Below are positions 58,562 to 64,000 of a stretch of 64,000 nt of DNA, in pieces. The notes below the pieces were generated by a model. The model did not search any database. It was not told where the DNA came from and saw nothing but the letters and a program-made list of their open reading frames with translations. A program made the translations under genes and the position numbers. Location: assembly GCA_932294295.1 (NCBI GenBank), contig OW028573.1:10001-74000 (forward strand), read 5' to 3'. The stretch's first letter is position 1. Each line of letters opens with the position of its first letter. This DNA comes from Alitta virens. Lineage: Eukaryota > Annelida > Polychaeta > Phyllodocida > Nereididae.

Positions 58562-59400
58562 TTAGAATTGTTTAAGAGTCAATTAGACATTGATATATCA
58601 GCTTAGCAATATTTTTAGTTAGGACCTTACATAGACTTTTGCTTTGTTTTTGTAACTTTTTGCTAAAATTAGGACCTTACATAGCCTTTTTTCATTGCCT
58701 TTACATTGCCTAAATTGATATATCAGCTTTTAGCATATATTTAAAATTAGTACCTGACATTGACCTTTTTTTGTGTTTCTAACTTTATTGCCAAAATTAG
58801 CACCTTACTTAGCTAATTTATTTTCACAATGACATTAGCATTTTAGAATTGTTTAAGAGTCAATTAGACATTGAAATATCAGCTTAGCAATATTTTTAGT
58901 TAGGACCTTACTAGACTTTTGCTTTGTTTTTGTAACTTTTTTGCTAAAATTAGGACCTTACATAGCCTTTTTTTCATTGCCTTTACATTGCCTAAATTGA
59001 TATATCAGCTTTTAGCATATATTCAAAATTAGTACCTGACATTTGACCTTTTTTTGTGATTCTAACTTTTTTGCCAAAATTAGCACCTTACTTAGCTAAT
59101 TTATTTTTACAATAACATTAGCATTTTAGAATTGTTTAATTAGACATTGATATATAAGCTTAGCAATATTTTTAGTTAGGACCTTACATAGACTTTTGCT
59201 TTGTTTTTGTAAACTTTTTGCTAAAATTAGGACCTTACATAGCCTTTTTTCATTGCCTTTACATTGCCTAAATTGATATATCAGCTTTTAGCATATATTC
59301 AAAATAAGTACCTGACATTGACCTTTTTTTGTGATTCTAACTGTTTTGCCAAAATTAGCACATTACTTAGCTAATTTACTTTCACAAAAATTGTACTTTT
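58562..59400 (+). repeat. Three ~282-bp tandem repeats upstream of PLE copy 2 ORF1
   Basis: Units start at about 58562, 58843 and 59126 with TTAGAATTGTTTAA. Each contains sub-repeats of AAAATTAGGACCTTACATAG. Degenerate units continue to about 59550. The position suggests the 5' region (promoter or pseudo-LTR) of the PLE, but an unrelated satellite cannot be excluded because copy 1's 5' end is not in the window. Confidence 0.85.
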
Positions 59401-59995
59401 AAAAACCAAATTCTTTTTTTATAAAACAAATGTTGTAATTTTCAAAATCAAAATCTTTCAACCTTGTTAAAATTAGCACCTTACATAGCCTATTTTTTCG
59501 TTGCTTTTTTTACTAAAATTAGGGCCTTTTTTTCACTTTTTTTATATAACAAATGTTGTAAATTCCAAAACAAATTTTAGTGCTTTTTCATAGTTTTTCT
59601 CTAAGTCATACATAGGACTACTATACCTAGCCAATGCTCTAAGACCCTAAAGATAATTTATTGGGCACTTTATTCAACTTAAAACACAATTTTGTAAACT
59701 TTGAGATCATTTACTATTAGAAAATTTTTTTTAGCATATTTCCAAAAGTAAGAATATAGGGTTACTTTTCCTAGCCTGCACTCTAAATCCCTAAGATAAT
59801 TGATTGTGCAACCTTAGATAATCAACCCTCAAGTTTAATTACTAGTAAGACACTTAAGATCGTTTCAACCATTTTTTTCAAATTTTGCATTAATTACTTC
59901 TTTTTAACCTTGTAGAACACCAGAGCATCTCTACAACCATTCAGCTAATCATTACATCACCATAACCTAGAAATTTGTTGTAAAATCTGGTCACA
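59401..59995. other. T-rich region before PLE ORF1
   Basis: T- and pyrimidine-rich on the + strand with degenerate remnants of the upstream repeat to about 59550. Probably the 5' UTR of the element; no start site or ribozyme motif was identified. Confidence 0.55.
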
Positions 59996-62548
59996 ATGAA
60001 TCGCCTATGTGATTCTAGTGACACCAAACTTCTGTTTAGATATATACAGGCGACCCACCACAGAAGCCAAGTCTTGCAGACACCTAGAGGCTTGCTTAAG
60101 ATGCAAAGCAAACTAAATTCATTCATTAAGGTAGCAGCCCCCAACCCAATACAAATAAAGAGAGTGAGTGACATCAATGCAGATTGGGCAAAAAGCCAAT
60201 CACAGGCCATGCAGGCACACTACAATGATCTCCTTGGTACGGCCAAAACTACAATCAAGGACCGTACTTTTACCCAGGAGTCATTCAACCAGGCTTGGAA
60301 TGGCGCCTTAAAATGGGCAAAACAATCCTTGGGCGATAAACTTGCCCAAAACACCATAGACACCTGTAGGGGTGTCTGCCGACATTCGGCCATGCTAGGT
60401 GCTCCCCAAAACCACCAACAGCCCCAACCGAGCACCTCTGCATCCACAGCCCCCCCTATCACACCCTCCATACCAACCAATGAGGAGTGGACAGTGGTAA
60501 CCAGAAAACAGCGCTGGCCCATTCACCAACAAAACTTAACTGCCGTCGCTGGAGCTGGTGATGCCCTATCTAATTTTTTTAAATTTTCCTTTTGGTTCAA
60601 TGGCAAACGCCACCACTCTGTTGAACAGGCTTACCAGATGTCCAAAGCTCACTGGATGGGCAATCTGAAGGCTTTCCACCAGATAGCTGCCACCACAACT
60701 GCCCCTGAGGCCAAGAGAGCCAGCGACCACTGGTTTAAGTCAGACCACTTTAAAAGGGCCCAAGGTAACAATGTGTATATTAGGAAAAGATTAGAGGAGT
60801 GGGACAGGCAGAGGTCCACTCGGGTCATGCACTTGCTGAGAGAAAAAGCAAAGCTGTGCAAACCCTTCATGCAGGCCTTAAGAAACAGTAACACCAGTGC
60901 CATTATTCATAATGTAACAGACCGGTTTTGGGGCACTGGCAGTAGAGAGGTGAGACAAACTAATGCCACCAACACTTTCGGGCACCTGCTCGAACAAGTA
61001 AGATTTGAGACCTTGGGACTGAGAACGGAGAGGGGGCCAGCGCCTAGGGCGAGCCCAGCAGAACAAAAAGGCAGGAAGGCACCACCTCCAGAGTGCAGGA
61101 AACAGACCTACGCGTCTGTGACTCTGGCAGGACCAAAAGAGGCAAGGGCAGCCTCCAAAGAGACCCAGGGGGGTAGGAAGGCACCTACCAGGCAGCCAAC
61201 CCCTGTGGTAGAGAAGGGACAAACAAATGGAAAGGGAGGCAGAAAGGACCCCAGGGTCCAGCTCCAACCACAAATCTTGGTGCCAACCAAGGAAACCACC
61301 ACTAGGGACAACCAGACAACCATCTCAGTCTCCCCACCAAAACCCCAACGCAAATGGAATTCAAAAGACCGGCGTTCATATAAAAGAGCAAGGCAAGCAG
61401 CATCCCAGGAAGGTTCCCCCACGGGACCTAGGTCGCCGGCTCAAGAAACCAAGAGGGCTCGACACCTGTCGGGCTCTGAATGTGATATAGGGACGGTGCC
61501 TACCAGGCGTCCGTCTACCGGGCCAGATGTTGTAAGTTTGTCTGTAGGTGTCCACCATTCTTCCCTTAACTCATTAGAGTATCCTTCCCTAGACGAAGCC
61601 GAGAGGACAATGACAGGAATGCCAACCGGATCCCCTAAGTCACTCGCGGGTACTAGCCCTATGACCATTCCCTCTGGGATTAAGGTCCCACTGCAAGAGT
61701 CCGGCTCTACAGTGGCGCAGGGTGAATCCCCGGCCAAGCCTACTTCTCCTGCCAGACCCAACCTGGGCGAGGCCCCTTTATCTCCTCTATCTACCTCTTT
61801 ACCACCTATCCTTCTTCCTCCCACAGTGGAACCTCTCTCTTCATCCCTCTGGAACCCTGTTCCTTCCATTTCAAAATCATCACATATTTCAACATCACAA
61901 CCAGCCAGACCTATTACTGAATTTTTTGGACCCAAAACCACTAAAGTACTCAAGTTCACCACACTGAAAAGCAACCAATCTGGTGAAACTTTTGTTAGAA
62001 GCCAGGTGAGTCGATTTGAGCACGGCAACAATAAAAAAGCATGGCAGCTCCCAGCTATCAATAAAACAGTCTTAATTATAGGGGACTCCAACCTTTCATC
62101 AGTTAGACAGATCCGACAGGCAGCTGCTACCAGCTGTCAAATTATTTCTTATCCAGGGGCCAAATATAAAGAACTTTATGACATCTTAAGAAAGGTAACA
62201 GAACCTCAGACTCAAGTCAAGCACCTAATTCTAAGTATTGGTATCAACAACAGAGCGCAGAATGCCTTATCTACAGCCAACAAAGATATCCGCTCCTTAA
62301 TTTTTCAAGCCATGGAGAAATTTCCAAAGGCCAAAGTATATTATCCTGAAATTGGCAACCACCTACCCAATCTTAAAGAAATGAGTAATCTCAGAGACTT
62401 CCATAAAACTTGGTCATCATACCCATCCATCACAATCCTACCATCAATCACTCCAATCCGAACCACAGCACCCGATGGGATCCACTGGACTTGGGACACT
62501 GCCAAGCTCCTGGTGGATTCTTGGTTAGATCACCTTAATTTAAACTAA
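59996..62548 (+). CDS. PLE ORF1, copy 2 (complete): NADAR plus SGNH hydrolase-like protein, 850 aa
   Basis: Residues 1-~150 are helical with no recognised domain. Residues ~185-338 match NADAR (YbiA-like): LSNFF at 191, the FNGKRHHSVEQAYQ motif, APEAKRA, then DRFWGTG near 309 and a closing LLEQVRFE helix. NADAR enzymes hydrolyse N-glycosidic bonds of ADP-ribose or riboside derivatives, including ADP-ribosylated guanine. A ~340-residue basic, then Pro/Ser/Thr-rich linker follows. The C-terminus (~690-850) is SGNH/GDSL-like: GDSN at 696-699, PGA, GINN, and DGIH at 827-830, which supply the Ser, Gly, Asn and Asp/His positions. ATG 59996 follows CACA and is the first Met of the frame. SGNH domains occur in some retroelement ORF1s; pairing with NADAR is unusual as far as I know. 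Whether either domain is active is unknown. Confidence 0.88.
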   Translation: MNRLCDSSDTKLLFRYIQATHHRSQVLQTPRGLLKMQSKLNSFIKVAAPNPIQIKRVSDINADWAKSQSQAMQAHYNDLLGTAKTTIKDRTFTQESFNQAWNGALKWAKQSLGDKLAQNTIDTCRGVCRHSAMLGAPQNHQQPQPSTSASTAPPITPSIPTNEEWTVVTRKQRWPIHQQNLTAVAGAGDALSNFFKFSFWFNGKRHHSVEQAYQMSKAHWMGNLKAFHQIAATTTAPEAKRASDHWFKSDHFKRAQGNNVYIRKRLEEWDRQRSTRVMHLLREKAKLCKPFMQALRNSNTSAIIHNVTDRFWGTGSREVRQTNATNTFGHLLEQVRFETLGLRTERGPAPRASPAEQKGRKAPPPECRKQTYASVTLAGPKEARAASKETQGGRKAPTRQPTPVVEKGQTNGKGGRKDPRVQLQPQILVPTKETTTRDNQTTISVSPPKPQRKWNSKDRRSYKRARQAASQEGSPTGPRSPAQETKRARHLSGSECDIGTVPTRRPSTGPDVVSLSVGVHHSSLNSLEYPSLDEAERTMTGMPTGSPKSLAGTSPMTIPSGIKVPLQESGSTVAQGESPAKPTSPARPNLGEAPLSPLSTSLPPILLPPTVEPLSSSLWNPVPSISKSSHISTSQPARPITEFFGPKTTKVLKFTTLKSNQSGETFVRSQVSRFEHGNNKKAWQLPAINKTVLIIGDSNLSSVRQIRQAAATSCQIISYPGAKYKELYDILRKVTEPQTQVKHLILSIGINNRAQNALSTANKDIRSLIFQAMEKFPKAKVYYPEIGNHLPNLKEMSNLRDFHKTWSSYPSITILPSITPIRTTAPDGIHWTWDTAKLLVDSWLDHLNLN
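62539..62545 (+). promoter_or_regulatory. Putative -1 ribosomal frameshift heptamer, PLE copy 2
   Basis: The same TTTAAAC, register and following TAA as at 1678-1684. Because the copies are nearly identical this is not independent conservation. Confidence 0.6.
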
Positions 62549-64000
62549 TTTTGCCAAGTCAATCAAACTTACTAAAGCCATCAAGCACTACATCAAAGAA
62601 AGATCTGGATAATGAAGAACTTAAAAAGTTAGGAATTTTAAATTTATCTACTCATTTTAAAATCAAAAGCCACCATGCAAACTTACTTCAGAAAGGTCTA
62701 TCCTTTGTTCCTGTCCAGAAGAATACTCCAACAGAACAATTTTCATCTGGTATTGACAAATTTGTAAGAAATCTGAAAATAAAATTCACAAATTTCAACT
62801 TTAACCAACAACAGGTCAGTAAATTCAAAATTCCATCAAATTACATACCTTATCCTGGGTCCTACCCACCGGATATTGATCAGCTATCCATCTTGCTGAA
62901 ACAGGAACTGAGGAAAATACCTGAAAAAGTAAACATCAAAGAAAATTTAACCAAAGAAGATAGGAATGCCATCAAAGAATTAAAGGACAAATCCGCCATA
63001 GTAATTAAGTCAGCAGACAAAGGGTCAGCCATTGTTATTATGGATAGGAAAGATTATGTCTTTGAAGCTGAACGGCAACTAAAAATCAATAGACATTACA
63101 GGGAAATAGATGAACCCCAGTTCCCTAGGAACTGTGAAATTTTCAATAGAATTTTAAATGAGATGAAACTCAAAGGCCTTATTTCAAGCAAGGAGATAAA
63201 CTTCCTAAGAACTACCCAAGATGCAAGAGAACGTATCTTTTATTTATTACCTAAAATCCACAAAGAAACAAACAAGTGGACTGTTCCTGACAAAATACCA
63301 CCGGGGAGGCCTATAGTAAGTGATGTAAATTCTGAGTCATACGCAATTTCTAAATTTATTGATTATCACTTGGCTCCATATGCAACCAGCCATCCAGCAT
63401 ATGTAAAAAACACTTATGATTTCTTGGATAAAATTCAAACTATTAAAACTCATCCAAATGCTCTTTTAATTTCCCTAGATGTAGACAGTCTATATACCAA
63501 CATTGACAATGAAATGGGTATCAGGGCTGTAACTGAAAAATTTGCTACAGACCCAAAACCTATTCATAAGTACATCATTAAATTACTCCGTTTATCCCTA
63601 GAAGGAAATGACTTTATCTTTGATGGCAAACATTATTTACAGGTTTCTGGTACAGCTATGGGTAAGAAGTTTGCTCCTCACTACGCCGATATAACTATGG
63701 CATATTGGGAGGCAAACAATCTTACTAGATGTGAAAACCAACCTAGAATTTATCTGAGATATTTAGATGACATTTTTATGATCTGGGAACATCCAAGAGA
63801 AACCTTTGATGATTTTTTTAATGTTCTGAACACTGCTCATCCCAATATAAAACTCAAATCTAACATCCAGGAAACTGAACTAGAATTCCTGGATGTCCTA
63901 ATTTACAAGGGTGACATCTTTAACCAGTCTGGTACTTTCGACACTAAAGTATATTTCAAACCCACTGATTCACATGCATTGCTCCACAAACAATCATTCC
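62545..64000 (+). CDS. PLE ORF2, copy 2 (cut by the window end): reverse transcriptase
   Basis: The frame is open from the overlap with ORF1 to the window edge, ~484 codons. It covers the whole RT palm including YLDD (from 63760) and stops before the GIY-YIG endonuclease, which should lie just beyond the window. One amino-acid difference from copy 1 was seen (Ala for Asp, base 62996) and one silent change (63423). As in copy 1, there is no ATG near the start. Confidence 0.92.

Larger units (their letters stand above)
59996..64000 (+). mobile_element. Penelope-like retroelement, copy 2 (3' end outside the window)
   Basis: Contains full ORF1 and most of ORF2, same orientation as copy 1. If the tandem repeats at 58562-59400 belong to it, the 5' boundary is at or before 58562. 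The 3' junction is not visible. Confidence 0.9.

Noticed and set aside
1..64000. The two PLE copies as long terminal repeats of one giant element, or a CRISPR array or bacterial operon anywhere
   Set aside because: The repeats encode full PLE proteins and enclose ordinary intron-containing host genes in both orientations. No CRISPR-like spaced repeats or bacterial gene organisation were seen.

Overview
This window is nuclear DNA of an animal, most likely a marine invertebrate. The evidence is many small GT-AG exons separated by AT-rich introns, TTAGGG-type telomeric repeat, fibronectin type II and PAN/apple modules, a QRICH2-family gene, and many retroelement and MITE copies. I cannot name the species or phylum from sequence alone.

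Layout. (1) 1-4112: the 3' part of a Penelope-like retroelement (PLE) on the + strand, cut by the window edge. Its 3' end abuts 158 bp of (CCCTAA)n at 4113-4270. (2) 5518-20705, +: an 18-exon gene for a ~1,299-aa coiled-coil protein of the QRICH2/C16orf96 (DUF4795) family; all splice phases agree. (3) 21390-23950: two 5'-truncated LINE fragments in opposite orientation. (4) 24168-24440: a tRNA-derived SINE with a perfect 12-bp target duplication, itself interrupted by a 77-bp palindromic MITE. (5) 24.5-43.3 kb: long gene-poor DNA, perhaps partly the first intron of the next gene. (6) 43373-44041: a 669-bp terminal-inverted-repeat element with a TTA duplication. (7) 44226-50960, +: a 10-exon gene for a small secreted or GPI-anchored protein (signal peptide, fibronectin type II, PAN/apple, Thr/Gly/Ala-rich stalk built from tiny phase-1 exons, hydrophobic tail). 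(8) 53915-57357, -: a five-exon gene for a secreted Cys-containing protein with an acidic Ser/Thr linker; its initiating exon was not found. (9) 58562-64000: a second PLE copy, same orientation, with about three ~282-bp tandem repeats upstream, a complete ORF1 and an ORF2 cut by the window end.

The PLE is the main point of interest. ORF1 (850 aa) joins a NADAR (ADP-ribose-processing fold) domain to an SGNH/GDSL-like hydrolase domain. ORF2 carries a PLE reverse transcriptase and a GIY-YIG endonuclease but has no usable ATG. The only overlap between the two frames is seven bases, and those seven bases are TTTAAAC, a canonical -1 frameshift heptamer in the correct register, directly followed by the ORF1 stop. 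This predicts an ORF1-ORF2 fusion. The 3' junction to CCCTAA repeats has the orientation expected if reverse transcription was primed from a telomeric TTAGGG 3' end, although this element keeps its endonuclease. The two copies differ at only about five positions over 3,139 bp, so the family moved recently (unless the assembly duplicated it).

All readings are by eye; no database search was run. Exon models rest on splice consensus, phase agreement and remembered family motifs.
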